A stretch of 17,091 bases of DNA from an uncultured Tannerella sp. (GCA_938036405.1 CALHPT010000291.1:1-17091), one strand, 5' to 3'. Shown: positions 1 through 7,922, numbered from the stretch's first letter. Notes: a model not told the origin generated them from the sequence alone. Numbers and translations: made by a program.

Positions 1-1532
1 CCTCGATCGAAGACTATTACCAACTCATGTCGCAGGTCGTTCCCACCGTGCCCTTGGCTGCCATCAACCAGTTGGCTGCGGAATGCATCAGCAAAAACAA
101 TCGAGCCATCGTCTTGATGGGCAATGAAGAGCAACGAGCCACTTACCCGACGCCTGAACACATTCGCCAGATTATTTCTCGAGTTGACGGCGAGCAGCTA
201 CAGGCTTATGCCGAAGAAACGATTACCGAGCCGCTTCTGGCATCCCTTCCGAAACCCGGAAAGGTGGTCAAGGAAGAGAAATTGTCCGATCTCGGCGCCA
301 CATTGTGGACCCTGTCTAACGGCGCCCGCGTGGCCGTTAAAAAGACGGACTTCAAGCAAGACGAGATCCGCATTTCGGGATTCGCATACGGGGGCAAGTC
401 ACTCATGGACTCCCGTTACGCCGCCGAACAGAAGCTCATGGATGAAGCCGCCTCCGTGGGCGGACTCGGAAAGTTTAGCGTGCCTGACTTGAAGAAGGTT
501 TTGGCCGGAAAGAACGTGTCCGGAAGCATCTCGATAGGCGAATACAATCAATCCATGGGGGGCAATAGTAGCGTGAAGGATCTCGAGACTTTAATGCAGC
601 TGCTCTACCTCCAGTTCACCTCCGTTCGCAAAGACGAAACGGCCTATAAAGCCCTCACTTCTCGCATCAAAGGCGTCCTGCCCATGTTGGCCAACAATCC
701 GGATTTCGTTTTCAACGATTCTTTGATGATGGCTATCTATAATAATAACCCGCTCGTTCGCATTCCCACTGTCGAAGAGATTGATGCTGCGAATTACGAC
801 GCCGTCCTCTCCCTCTACCGCGCTCGACTGGCTAATGCAGCCGATTATACCTTCACCATCGTCGGCAATGTGGATGAATCGACCCTGCGCCCACTTGTAG
901 AGCAATACATAGCCTCTCTGCCGGCCTCGAAGCCAACCCAGCCGCCTTTTAACAAGAACTATCTGCCCAAACGCAAGGGCATGTATGCCGTACACTTCTC
1001 TCGCGAAATGGAAACGCCCAAGGCGACAACCGCCATCATCTATTCGGGCGACGTGGCCTATACGCCGGATAACCTGATCCTTCTTTCGGCCCTCGAAGAC
1101 CTGTTCGAGATGGAGTTCACGGATAAAATTCGCGAGAAGTTGGGCGGCACGTATGGCGTGAGTGTCATTTCTGAAGCGCAAAAGATGCCCAGCGATCATT
1201 TTAGTCTGCAATTCCGCTACGATTGCGCTCCAGAGCGTCGTGCAGAGCTGACCGAGGCGATGAATAAAGTCACGGAACGTCTGTGCAGCGAAGGCCCCGA
1301 CGCCACGATGCTGCGGAAAGTCAAGGAGTACATGATTAAGCAACATACGGACAATCTGAAGGAGAACGCCTACGCTCTGAGCGCCACACAGCGCTACGTC
1401 GTCTACGGCATTGACATCGCCAAAGATTACACCAAGAAAGTCGAGGCTTTGACTCCCGAATCCATCCGCACCTTTGCCAACACGTTCTTCAAGCAAGGCA
1501 ATCGCATTGAAGTATCGATGAGCAGCAAATAG
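1..1532 (+). CDS. M16 family peptidase (insulinase-like), C-terminal half, 5' truncated
   Basis: The reading frame is open from base 3, ahead of the first ATG at 27, so the gene starts outside the window; about 509 C-terminal residues are visible. They match the second half of the ~930-aa two-domain M16 proteins of Bacteroidota. A linker (KPGKVVKEEKL) leads into a new M16 domain that begins with the LSNGARVAVKKTDF and FAYGGKSLM segments. Near the end is the REKLGGTYGVSV segment typical of M16 C-terminal domains. No HxxEH zinc site is visible; in this family it lies in the N-terminal half, which is missing here. Full-length members are normally exported peptidases, but the signal peptide cannot be checked. 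The gene ends with TAG and is followed by a strong terminator. Family assignment is firm; the substrate is unknown. Confidence 0.88.
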   Translation, partial: SIEDYYQLMSQVVPTVPLAAINQLAAECISKNNRAIVLMGNEEQRATYPTPEHIRQIISRVDGEQLQAYAEETITEPLLASLPKPGKVVKEEKLSDLGATLWTLSNGARVAVKKTDFKQDEIRISGFAYGGKSLMDSRYAAEQKLMDEAASVGGLGKFSVPDLKKVLAGKNVSGSISIGEYNQSMGGNSSVKDLETLMQLLYLQFTSVRKDETAYKALTSRIKGVLPMLANNPDFVFNDSLMMAIYNNNPLVRIPTVEEIDAANYDAVLSLYRARLANAADYTFTIVGNVDESTLRPLVEQYIASLPASKPTQPPFNKNYLPKRKGMYAVHFSREMETPKATTAIIYSGDVAYTPDNLILLSALEDLFEMEFTDKIREKLGGTYGVSVISEAQKMPSDHFSLQFRYDCAPERRAELTEAMNKVTERLCSEGPDATMLRKVKEYMIKQHTDNLKENAYALSATQRYVVYGIDIAKDYTKKVEALTPESIRTFANTFFKQGNRIEVSMSSK

Positions 1533-1619
1533 TTGAACTGCCATTTGAGTCCCTGAAAAGCGGTTCGAAGTAGTCCGAACTCCGCCTTCACTACCTCTTA
1601 CCCCTTCTCACCACACGCC

Positions 1620-1661
1620 AACGGCCGGGCACCCCTTCATTCGGGCGTCCGGCCGTTTTTT
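1620..1661 (+). terminator. Rho-independent terminator of the M16 gene
   Basis: Nine-base arms AACGGCCGG (1620-1628) and CCGGCCGTT (1649-1657) enclose a partly paired inner segment and run into six T residues (1656-1661). It lies 88 bp after the M16 stop codon. Between 1662 and 1843 I see no gene, only short unconvincing open frames. Confidence 0.85.
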
Positions 1662-1843
1662 GTCTTCACGCGTACGCTGCACGCATTTAACAAAACTTTT
1701 TTCGTGCATTTTGAGCCTCAAAATCGTGCTCAGACGTTTTTCAACTCAGACACTCATCCCTTTACGGAGCACCGCCACCTCATCAGTCCATCTCGCACTT
1801 TCCATCGGAGTCAAACACCTACCGCAAGGCCACAAACGAAAAC

Positions 1844-1881
1844 AATAAAGGGCAGACACGCCGTGCCTGCCCCTTATTATT
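1844..1881 (-). terminator. Rho-independent terminator of the purD-yqaA operon
   Basis: Read on the minus strand, a long stem (GGGGCAGGCAC pairing with GTGTCTGCCCT, with two G-U pairs) is followed by the T-rich run TTATTGTTTTCGTTT. It lies just after the stop of the yqaA-like gene (1888). The pairing is better on the minus strand than on the plus strand, where the wobbles become A-C mismatches, and this fixes its orientation. Confidence 0.8.
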
Positions 1882-1887
1882 TCTGAT

Positions 1888-2331
1888 TCAACCCTGCACC
1901 TTATAGACGAGCTCCATCCACACCCAATAGCGGAGGGCCTTACCGACCAGCATCCAAAAAACGACCGGCCAAACCCGTGCACGAAGGAAGCCAAGTGCCA
2001 CGGCAATAAAATCGCCCACCCCGGGCGTGAATACGAAGAAGGCCGTCCACGATCCACGGCCTTCAATCCAATGCTGAACACGTTGCAGACGTGTAATATC
2101 AAGTCGGAGGTACTTTTTAATCCATTCTACCTTGCCAAGCCGACCTAACGCGTAGCAGGTCATCCCTCCGAGCGTGTTTCCCAGTGTTGCCGCCACCATG
2201 CAAGGCACATATGAGCCTCCCCCAAGCAAGACACCCGTCAGGACAATCTCCGAACTGAAGGGCAAAACTGTTGCCGCCAGAAACGAAGCGATAAAAACAC
2301 CGATGTAACCATAACTGATCAGGATGTCCAT
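1888..2331 (-). CDS. yqaA: YqaA-like DedA/VTT-family small membrane protein
   Basis: This 147-aa integral membrane protein matches the compact YqaA branch of the DedA/SNARE-associated (VTT) family. Visible landmarks are LPFSSEIVL (about 23-31), GNTLGG (51-56), the charged re-entrant motif PGVGD (103-107) and GKALRY (130-135). All have counterparts in E. coli YqaA as I recall it. DedA proteins are linked to membrane lipid and proton-motive-force homeostasis and some move lipids across the bilayer; YqaA's own substrate is not known to me. The start codon lies 13 bases inside the 3' end of the upstream membrane-protein gene, so translation is probably coupled. It is the last gene of the purD operon and is followed by a terminator. 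Confidence 0.85.
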   Translation of the reverse strand: MDILISYGYIGVFIASFLAATVLPFSSEIVLTGVLLGGGSYVPCMVAATLGNTLGGMTCYALGRLGKVEWIKKYLRLDITRLQRVQHWIEGRGSWTAFFVFTPGVGDFIAVALGFLRARVWPVVFWMLVGKALRYWVWMELVYKVQG

Positions 2332-3359
2332 AGCCGCGTGAGAAGCAAATAGACCAGAAAGGCGAGGATAAGTATGTAAAACAGGTACGTCAGCAGGTTA
2401 CGCTTGTCTGAGAAGAAATAACCCACCAGAATCGAAGCTGGGACGTAAAGCACACACAGAATGTCGGCCGCTTCGCGAGCATAAACGCACAGTAAGATGA
2501 AGGCCCAGCCGACAAAGGCAGAAAGAAAAGCGAGGTTCTGCCGTGTGCGCGTCGTATTCTCTATGTCATGTAGCGAGAGGTATGTGCTCGTTACGATCAC
2601 GAGGCAGACGACACACAGCGGGCTGATCCATTCGACGCTAAAGGAGGAGTGAAGGAGCGGGATATCGGGCGTTAAAAGCGCCTGGGAGAACGCTTCAGCC
2701 AGGCGGTAGTCGTCCTGCCAAAGACACCATGCGCCGACAAATCCAGACACCGTCAGCACACCCAAGACGGACGTCAGCAATCCCCGTGCTGTCAGCGAAC
2801 CGAAACGATACATCCCATACCAGAATAGCGGTATGAACCACACCATCTGCGGCCAGATCAGCGCACCCAGCGATAGGCAAACGGAGATATTAAAGGACCT
2901 CCCGGTCTCTTCGGGCCGCCGCCACGATCCGAAAAGCTGGTCCAGCGCACCCACCAACAGGATTAACGCAAGGGAAACGGGCCTCAAAGGGAACGTCTCC
3001 AGGTTGGTGCTGACAAAAAGAAAGAAAAAGAGTGCCGGCAACGCCCGCCGACCGCGCACAATGATGTACTTGCTATGGATGCGCTGGATGATTGCGGCCA
3101 CAAAGGTGTAGAGCAAGGCTCCGATAAGGTAGGTCGTCAGGCGATCGGGCTGCAGACGGATCAGGGACTGCCATGTGGGCAGGCTTTCGGGCAAGGCGAC
3201 GACGGGATATCCCGCCGAATAGGTGTAACCCATCATCCAGCAGAGCAGACATACTGCCGCCGAAAGCATCAGGTTAGGGAAGCTCGTGACATCCATCTTC
3301 ACCGCGCGCCGCAGCCTACTCTGAGGCTTCCGTCGTCTTCCTGCCGATTCCATACGCAT
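2319..3359 (-). CDS. Polytopic membrane protein of unknown function (possibly DUF6427-like)
   Basis: This 346-aa protein has about ten hydrophobic segments (roughly residues 29-46, 74-93, 105-118, 127-144, 170-187, 193-212, 246-262, 275-293, 296-316 and 321-342). A strongly basic N-terminus precedes the first segment. No catalytic motif is recognisable. The chosen ATG overlaps the purD stop codon by one base (TAATG), which implies translational coupling. Later starts at residues 3 and 22 (VKMDV) are possible and would remove the unusual Arg-rich leader. The 3' end overlaps yqaA by 13 bases. Topology and operon position resemble the Bacteroidota family labelled DUF6427, but I cannot verify membership. 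It is probably an inner-membrane transporter-like or assembly protein; the function is unknown. Confidence 0.75.
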   Translation of the reverse strand: MRMESAGRRRKPQSRLRRAVKMDVTSFPNLMLSAAVCLLCWMMGYTYSAGYPVVALPESLPTWQSLIRLQPDRLTTYLIGALLYTFVAAIIQRIHSKYIIVRGRRALPALFFFLFVSTNLETFPLRPVSLALILLVGALDQLFGSWRRPEETGRSFNISVCLSLGALIWPQMVWFIPLFWYGMYRFGSLTARGLLTSVLGVLTVSGFVGAWCLWQDDYRLAEAFSQALLTPDIPLLHSSFSVEWISPLCVVCLVIVTSTYLSLHDIENTTRTRQNLAFLSAFVGWAFILLCVYAREAADILCVLYVPASILVGYFFSDKRNLLTYLFYILILAFLVYLLLTRLWTS

Positions 3360-4654
3360 TAGAGATCGAAACCGATGTCTCGGCGATAATACTTTTTCTC
3401 GAACGTGAGGGCCTCGACGCCTTGATAGGCTTTGCGAAGGGCCTCGCCGACCGTCTCAGACAGGGAACAGACGGCCATCACACGCCCGCCAGCTGTCACC
3501 GTCTCGCCCTTGTCGTTCGTAGCGGTGCCGGCGTGGAAGACAATGCTCTCCGCCAGACGCGGATCGTCTAACCCGGTGATCACTTTGCCCTTTTCGTATG
3601 CGCCCGGGTACCCGCCACTCGTCAGCATGACTGCCGTAGCTGCACGCGGGTCTACCTGCAACTCGTGATCACACAAACGCTGTTGCCCCGTGGCCTCAAA
3701 CAGCTCCACGAGATCGTTCTTCAAGCGCGGCATCACCACCTCCGTCTCGGGATCTCCCATGCGGCAGTTGTATTCGATGACCATCGGGTTGCCCTGCACG
3801 TTGATGAGTCCGAAGAAGATGAATCCGCAATAGTTGATGCCCTCGGACGCCAGCCCCCTGATGGTCGGGACTATCACCCGCTCGCGTACCTTTTGCATAA
3901 ACGTGTCGTCAGCAAACGCGACGGGCGATATGGCGCCCATTCCGCCGGTGTTCAGCCCCGTATTGCCTTCGCCCACGCGTTTATAGTCCTTCGCTTCGGG
4001 CAAGACGACGAAACTCTTCCCATCCGTCAGCACAAAGACGGAGCACTCGATGCCCTCCAGGAATTCTTCGACAACGACCGTGCGACTGGCTGCGCCAAAC
4101 TGACCCTCGAGCATGCGCCGAAGTCCTTGACGTGCCTCATGAAGCGATTCGACGATCAGCACGCCCTTGCCGGCTGCGAGTCCGTCGGCTTTCAACACAT
4201 AAGGTGGGCGGAGGGTGGCCAGAAAGAGCTCGGCGGTGTCTATCTCGTCGGCGGTAAAGCTGCGATGGCGGGCCGTCGGGATGTTGTGGCGGAGCATGAA
4301 TGCTTTTGCAAAGTCTTTGCTGCCCTCGAGCTGTGCGCCGGCGCACTTCGGGCCTATCACGGGCACGCACCGCGGTGCACGATCGCTGTCAAAGTAGTCC
4401 GCGATGCCCGCCACGAGCGGATCTTCGGGCCCGACGACGATCAGGTCTATCCGCTCCGCCTCCACGAAGCGCCCGAGCGCCTCGAAATCTCCTGTAGGCA
4501 GGTTGACATTCGTACCCAGATGGGCCGTTCCGGCATTGCCGGGTGCGATAAAGAGCTTACCGAGGCGCGGACTTTGCGCCATTTTCCAGGCCAACGCATG
4601 CTCGCGTCCGCCAGATCCGATCAGCAACAGATGTAATCCTTTCTTGTCCGTCAT
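3359..4654 (-). CDS. purD: Phosphoribosylamine--glycine ligase (GARS)
   Basis: This 431-aa cytoplasmic ATP-grasp enzyme joins glycine to 5-phosphoribosylamine to make GAR, the second step of de novo purine synthesis. Length is normal for the family. Visible motifs: GSGGREHALA at 13-22 (N domain), GPEDPL at 75-80, the ATP-grasp lid KADGLAAGKGV at 155-165, EEFLEGIECSV around 196-206, NTGGMGAISP at 235-244 and the metal/substrate site MGDPETE at 299-306. It is the first gene of a leftward operon with a membrane protein and yqaA. The next enzyme of the pathway, purN, is also in the window (13751-14338) but in a separate operon. A good -7 box lies about 70 bp upstream. Assignment is secure. Confidence 0.97.
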   Translation of the reverse strand: MTDKKGLHLLLIGSGGREHALAWKMAQSPRLGKLFIAPGNAGTAHLGTNVNLPTGDFEALGRFVEAERIDLIVVGPEDPLVAGIADYFDSDRAPRCVPVIGPKCAGAQLEGSKDFAKAFMLRHNIPTARHRSFTADEIDTAELFLATLRPPYVLKADGLAAGKGVLIVESLHEARQGLRRMLEGQFGAASRTVVVEEFLEGIECSVFVLTDGKSFVVLPEAKDYKRVGEGNTGLNTGGMGAISPVAFADDTFMQKVRERVIVPTIRGLASEGINYCGFIFFGLINVQGNPMVIEYNCRMGDPETEVVMPRLKNDLVELFEATGQQRLCDHELQVDPRAATAVMLTSGGYPGAYEKGKVITGLDDPRLAESIVFHAGTATNDKGETVTAGGRVMAVCSLSETVGEALRKAYQGVEALTFEKKYYRRDIGFDL

Positions 4655-4724
4655 TGTGGTGTGATGTAGGGGTTGTGGGTGTATCTATATATGTATGGCC
4701 TCTCTGAGGCTGAAAAATGGGCGA

Positions 4725-4732
4725 CAAAGATA
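4725..4732 (-). promoter_or_regulatory. purD promoter, Bacteroidota -7 box
   Basis: The minus strand reads TATCTTTG, a perfect TAnnTTTG -7 element. Transcription would begin near 4718 and give a leader of about 64 nt before the purD ATG at 4654. Upstream on the same strand is a T-rich stretch with repeated TTTCG (about 4745-4765) that may serve as a degenerate -33 region. The leader contains a small hairpin (GCCTC-TCT-GAGGC); no known purine riboswitch fold is evident. Confidence 0.6.
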
Positions 4733-4831
4733 GGCGGGGGTGGGAACGAAAAAACGAAAGGCAGAAAACGAAAGTCGGAAGTCTCGCCTCGGTCGGCGTT
4801 TCCAGTCCTCAGCTTGCGGCACCTGACGCTT

Positions 4832-5647
4832 TCAAAACGCAATGTCGAGATAGGCGTTCGTGAACATCAACATTTTTCGCATCGGGACTACAGGCGAGGT
4901 GTCGTAGATGAAACGGTACGTGCCGCGCAGTCCAACGACTTTCGAGAGGTGAAACTTCAGGTCCAAGGCACCTCCGAAGCGTGCACGACTGAAGTAATAA
5001 CGTGGATTGGCCTGATGGATGGCTGTGGCAGTGATCTCCCATTTGTCGCTGAGACGATGGCGATAACTGGTCGAGAGATGGAGGCGGATGTTGCGATTGT
5101 AGCCGTACGGAGGACTAAGGGTGTCGCCAGAGAGGTTTTTCCAGTCCTCGGCTTCATAAAAAAGCGCGGTAGTGAGGAACATCAGGCTGTGCTCAGTATT
5201 AATCGGCCGATAACGCGCCTGTACACCGGTCGATACTTTGCGAATCAGGCCGCGCGTGCCTGCCCACTGGGCTTCGACGTAGGGATAGACCTCGAAAGAG
5301 GGCTGCAGCAGGTAGCGGAACTCGGCATGGAGATCGCCCTCGTTGACGGTCACTTTGCTGCCGTAGGTGGTGAACTCAAAGCGGCCCATAAGGTTGATCA
5401 CGCGCTTGCTACCGATCAGAATGTTGAGGTTTGAGAAGGTCTTGACCTCAAAAAGTTCCTCGTGTTCGGTCTTGAAGTTGACCATGGCGGAGAATGTGCC
5501 TTGGATGGGCTTGCTACTGTCGATCTTCATTGTCATGTTTTCCGAGAAGAGCATCTGGGCTTGTAGGGAGAGGGCGACGGGCAGGAGGAAGAGGGTGAGG
5601 AGAAAGGCGCGGCGTCGCAGCAGGTTGCGGGTCGTTGTCGATTTCAT
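4832..5647 (-). CDS. Outer-membrane beta-barrel protein, DUF481-like
   Basis: This 271-aa protein opens with a basic n-region and hydrophobic core (LLTLFLLPVALSLQA) and a likely signal-peptidase I site after residue 30. The mature part is a run of alternating amphipathic beta strands, for example VKTFSNLNILIGS, GDLHAEFRYLLQPSFEVYPY, HSLMFLTTALFYEA and WEITATAIHQANPRYYFS. It ends in a C-terminal aromatic residue (DIAF), the usual sorting signal of outer-membrane barrels. The style matches DUF481-type barrels (E. coli YdiY class) of Bacteroidota. The function is not known. It is monocistronic, oriented toward purD, and separated from the divergent C1 peptidase gene by a 41-bp repeat array. The family name is tentative; the outer-membrane location is well supported. 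Confidence 0.75.
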   Translation of the reverse strand: MKSTTTRNLLRRRAFLLTLFLLPVALSLQAQMLFSENMTMKIDSSKPIQGTFSAMVNFKTEHEELFEVKTFSNLNILIGSKRVINLMGRFEFTTYGSKVTVNEGDLHAEFRYLLQPSFEVYPYVEAQWAGTRGLIRKVSTGVQARYRPINTEHSLMFLTTALFYEAEDWKNLSGDTLSPPYGYNRNIRLHLSTSYRHRLSDKWEITATAIHQANPRYYFSRARFGGALDLKFHLSKVVGLRGTYRFIYDTSPVVPMRKMLMFTNAYLDIAF

Positions 5648-5680
5648 AAGGAAGGGGTGTTACGCGTGATGAAACTGCCG

Positions 5681-5688
5681 CAAAGGTC
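5681..5688 (-). promoter_or_regulatory. Possible -7 box of the outer-membrane protein gene
   Basis: The minus strand reads GACCTTTG, one mismatch from TAnnTTTG, 33 nt ahead of the ATG at 5647. No clear -33 TTTG is seen. The first degenerate unit of the 41-bp array begins about 30 bp upstream of this box. Confidence 0.35.
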
Positions 5689-5719
5689 TCACATAAACCG
5701 AAATCAATGATCGAGGCAC

Positions 5720-6088
5720 CTGCCGCGTATCGCACGGACCGAAACGCGCTGTTTTTCACTCCCTGCGTTGCGCAGGGCTCCGAAAGAGACCCTGTTTTGC
5801 TCCCTGCGTTGCGCAGGGCCCCGAAAGAGACCCTGTTTTGCTCCCTGCGTTGCGCAGGGCTCCGAAAGAGACCCTTTTTTGCTCCCTGCGTTACGCAGGG
5901 CTCCGAAAGAGACCCTTTTTTGCTTCCTGCGTTACGCAGGGCTCCGAAAGAGACCCTTTTTTGCTTCCTGCGTTGCGCAGGGCTCCGAAAGAGACCCTTT
6001 TTTGCTCCCTGCGTTGCGCAGGGCCCCGAAAGACACCCTTTTTTGCTCCCTGCGTTGCGCAGGGGGCCAAAAATCACGGCTTTTCACC
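5720..6088 (+). repeat. 41-bp tandem repeat array, nine units, each with a palindrome and a T-tract
   Basis: Units begin exactly every 41 bp at 5720, 5761, 5802, 5843, 5884, 5925, 5966, 6007 and 6048. The first is degenerate throughout; the last keeps the palindrome but its tail is degenerate. The middle seven are nearly identical. Each middle unit has a 17-bp palindrome, CCCTGCGTTGCGCAGGG (7-bp arms, 3-nt centre; the centre is TTA in two units, and the first C is T in two), then CTCCGAAA, GAGACCCT, a T-rich tract and GCT. Because 41 is not a multiple of 3 and the unit lacks stops in several frames, long open frames appear on both strands; these are artefacts. The array occupies most of the 555-bp gap between two divergent genes. 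There are no spacers, so it is not CRISPR. Its function is unknown. Confidence 0.95.
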
Positions 6089-6140
6089 TTCGAGCGCTGC
6101 GGATACCCCCCTCGAACCGGCCGCCAATCCGTCGCCGCGC

Positions 6141-6170
6141 TTTCGTCTCTGGCCGCACTGTCTATATTTG
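6141..6170 (+). promoter_or_regulatory. Promoter of the C1 peptidase operon
   Basis: TATATTTG at 6163-6170 is a perfect TAnnTTTG -7 box. TTTCG at 6141-6145 is a degenerate -33 element at about the right distance. Transcription would begin near 6177, with a short leader before the ATG at 6203. The promoter lies downstream of the repeat array, so transcripts starting here do not include the repeats. Confidence 0.7.
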
Positions 6171-6202
6171 CGCACCAATCATAAAAAGTACAGATAGATA
6201 AC

Positions 6203-7417
6203 ATGAAAAGATGGATTACTATGGCTGGCGTGGGCGTCATGATGACGGCCCTCACCGCAACGTATGCACAGGATGCGAAGAAGGATGAAACCAAGCCGGA
6301 AGGCCTTCGGTTTACCACCGTGAAGGAGCTCAAGATTACACCGATTAAGAACCAGCACCGCACGGGTACATGCTGGTCGTTCTCCGGCGTAGGCTTTATC
6401 GAGTCTGAGCTGCTCCGCACGGGCAAGGGCGAGGTGGACCTCTCTGAGATGTTCATCGTCAACCATTCTTACAAGGACAAGGCAGACAAGTATGTCCGCC
6501 TGCACGGCATGCTGAACTTCGCCCAGGGCGGCTCGTTCTACGACGTGCTCTATGTCTTCAAGCACTACGGCGCTATGCCGAACGAACTCTACACCGGCCT
6601 CCAGTATGGCGAGGACAGCCACGTGCACAACGAGTTGGCTGAGATCGCCACCGGCTATGTCAAGGCCATCGTGGGCAACAAGAACGGCAAGCTCTCGCCC
6701 GTCTGGAAGCAGGGCTACGACGCCCTGATCGACGCCTATCTGGGCAAGATCCCCGAGAAGTTCACCTACAAAGGCAAGCAGTACACCCCCAAGAGCTACG
6801 GCGAATCGCTGGGTCTGAACTTCGACGACTACGTCTCGCTGACCTCCTTCACGCACCACCCCTTCTACACCCAGTTCGCACTCGAGATCGAAGACAACTG
6901 GCGCTGGTCAGAGAGCTACAACCTGCCCATCAACGAGCTGATGGAAGTGATCGACCACGCCGTCAACTCCGGCTATACGCTCGCTTGGGGTACAGACGTG
7001 AGCGAAAAGGGCTTCACGCGCGACGGTATCGGCATCGCAGCCGACGTACAGGCCCTCGAGACCTCCGGCTCCGACCAGGCACGTTGGGTAGGCCTCTCTC
7101 GCTCGGCTAAGGACGAGGAGCTGCGCAAGATGATCGAGGCCCCGGGCTGCAAGGAGATCAAGGTCACGCAAGAGCTGCGCCAGAAGGCCTACGACAACTA
7201 TCAAACCACGGACGACCATGGCATGCTCATCTACGGTATCGCCCGCGATCAAACCGGCCGGAAGTATTACATGGTGAAGAACTCCTGGGGCACGGACACG
7301 AAATACAAAGGCATCTGGTACGTCACGGAGGCTTTCGTAGCCTACAAGACGATCAACGTTGCCGTTCACAAGGATGCACTGCCCAAGGCGCTGCGTGCTA
7401 AGCTGGGAATCAAATAA
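6203..7417 (+). CDS. Exported C1B cysteine peptidase (bleomycin hydrolase/aminopeptidase C-like)
   Basis: This 404-aa papain-fold peptidase carries a signal peptide (hydrophobic core about 5-21, likely cleavage after TYA at residue 22). The catalytic set is complete: oxyanion Gln51 and nucleophile Cys57 in KNQHRTGTCWSF, His339 in DDHGMLIYG and Asn360 in KNSWGTDTKYKGIWY. Length and layout fit the C1B (PepC/bleomycin hydrolase) group, slightly shorter than the classic ~450-aa cytoplasmic enzymes. These act as aminopeptidases on short peptides. Export suggests a role in peptide breakdown in the periplasm or at the cell surface. Codon use is strongly biased to C/G-ending codons, hinting at high expression. 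A perfect -7 box lies 32 nt upstream, and the next gene follows after 14 bp. Substrate range is not deducible. Confidence 0.92.
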   Translation: MKRWITMAGVGVMMTALTATYAQDAKKDETKPEGLRFTTVKELKITPIKNQHRTGTCWSFSGVGFIESELLRTGKGEVDLSEMFIVNHSYKDKADKYVRLHGMLNFAQGGSFYDVLYVFKHYGAMPNELYTGLQYGEDSHVHNELAEIATGYVKAIVGNKNGKLSPVWKQGYDALIDAYLGKIPEKFTYKGKQYTPKSYGESLGLNFDDYVSLTSFTHHPFYTQFALEIEDNWRWSESYNLPINELMEVIDHAVNSGYTLAWGTDVSEKGFTRDGIGIAADVQALETSGSDQARWVGLSRSAKDEELRKMIEAPGCKEIKVTQELRQKAYDNYQTTDDHGMLIYGIARDQTGRKYYMVKNSWGTDTKYKGIWYVTEAFVAYKTINVAVHKDALPKALRAKLGIK

Positions 7418-7431
7418 AGCCCCCCTCGCAT

Positions 7432-7902
7432 ATGCAGACGTTAGTTGACAAAGTAGAACGCGCCGAGCAACGCCGCCGCAAGCTGCGCCGGATGCTCATC
7501 ATCGTTGTGCCCATCGTGCTGGTCGTCTTGCTGGCCGTGGGTGGATTCTATTACTACTTCCCGTTTGCCACGGGCATGAAGTCTGGCCGACTGAACTACG
7601 TCGTTCACAAGGGGCTTGTCTTCAAGACCTACGAGGGCCGACTCATCCAAGCGGGCATTCGTCCGGCCGATACGGGCGGCTTCCAGTCGAACGAGTTCAT
7701 CTTCTCCGTCTCTGACAAAGAGGTGGCCGAACAGCTGATGAACGCCGGTGGCAAGACGGTCGAGCTGCACTACACGGAGTATCTCGGTGCCTTGCCCTGG
7801 CGCGGTTATTCGCGTTATGTGGTAGATCGCATCGTGAACATCACGGACAATGGTGGCGATGGTGTGGCGGCTCCGACGGAGGGGACGCCAGACGTCATGT
7901 GA
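7432..7902 (+). CDS. Conserved single-pass membrane-anchored protein of unknown function
   Basis: This 156-aa protein has a basic, coiled-coil-like N-terminus (residues 1-20), one transmembrane segment (about 21-42) and an extracytoplasmic domain. The domain carries SGRLNYVVHKGLVFKTYEGRL (about 51-71) and a later LPWRGYSRYVV block. These blocks recall a small Bacteroidota family often mislabelled '6-phosphogluconate dehydrogenase' in databases; it has no dehydrogenase features. It begins 14 bp after the C1 peptidase stop and is almost certainly co-transcribed with it. Codon use resembles that of the peptidase gene. The function is unknown; a link to the exported peptidase is inferred only from adjacency. 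Confidence 0.8.
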   Translation: MQTLVDKVERAEQRRRKLRRMLIIVVPIVLVVLLAVGGFYYYFPFATGMKSGRLNYVVHKGLVFKTYEGRLIQAGIRPADTGGFQSNEFIFSVSDKEVAEQLMNAGGKTVELHYTEYLGALPWRGYSRYVVDRIVNITDNGGDGVAAPTEGTPDVM

Positions 7903-7922
7903 TCGGATTTATGAGACACCCC

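Noticed and set aside
591..1544. 317-codon open frame on the minus strand
   Set aside because: It is antisense to the clearly coding M16 gene and has no recognisable domain.
1558..1582. tRNA T-arm-like GGTTCGAAGT...CCGAAC
   Set aside because: It is a simple 5-bp hairpin without acceptor, anticodon or D arms.
3665..4636. 323-codon open frame on the plus strand
   Set aside because: It is the antisense shadow of purD; the GC-rich third positions of purD create it.
5720..6088. CRISPR array
   Set aside because: Units are contiguous and nearly identical, with no variable spacers, and no cas gene is present.
5514..6462. Overlapping open frames of 119-187 codons on both strands across the 41-bp array
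   Set aside because: They arise because a stop-poor 41-bp unit cycles through all frames. The predicted peptides repeat the same segments in different frames and match no family.
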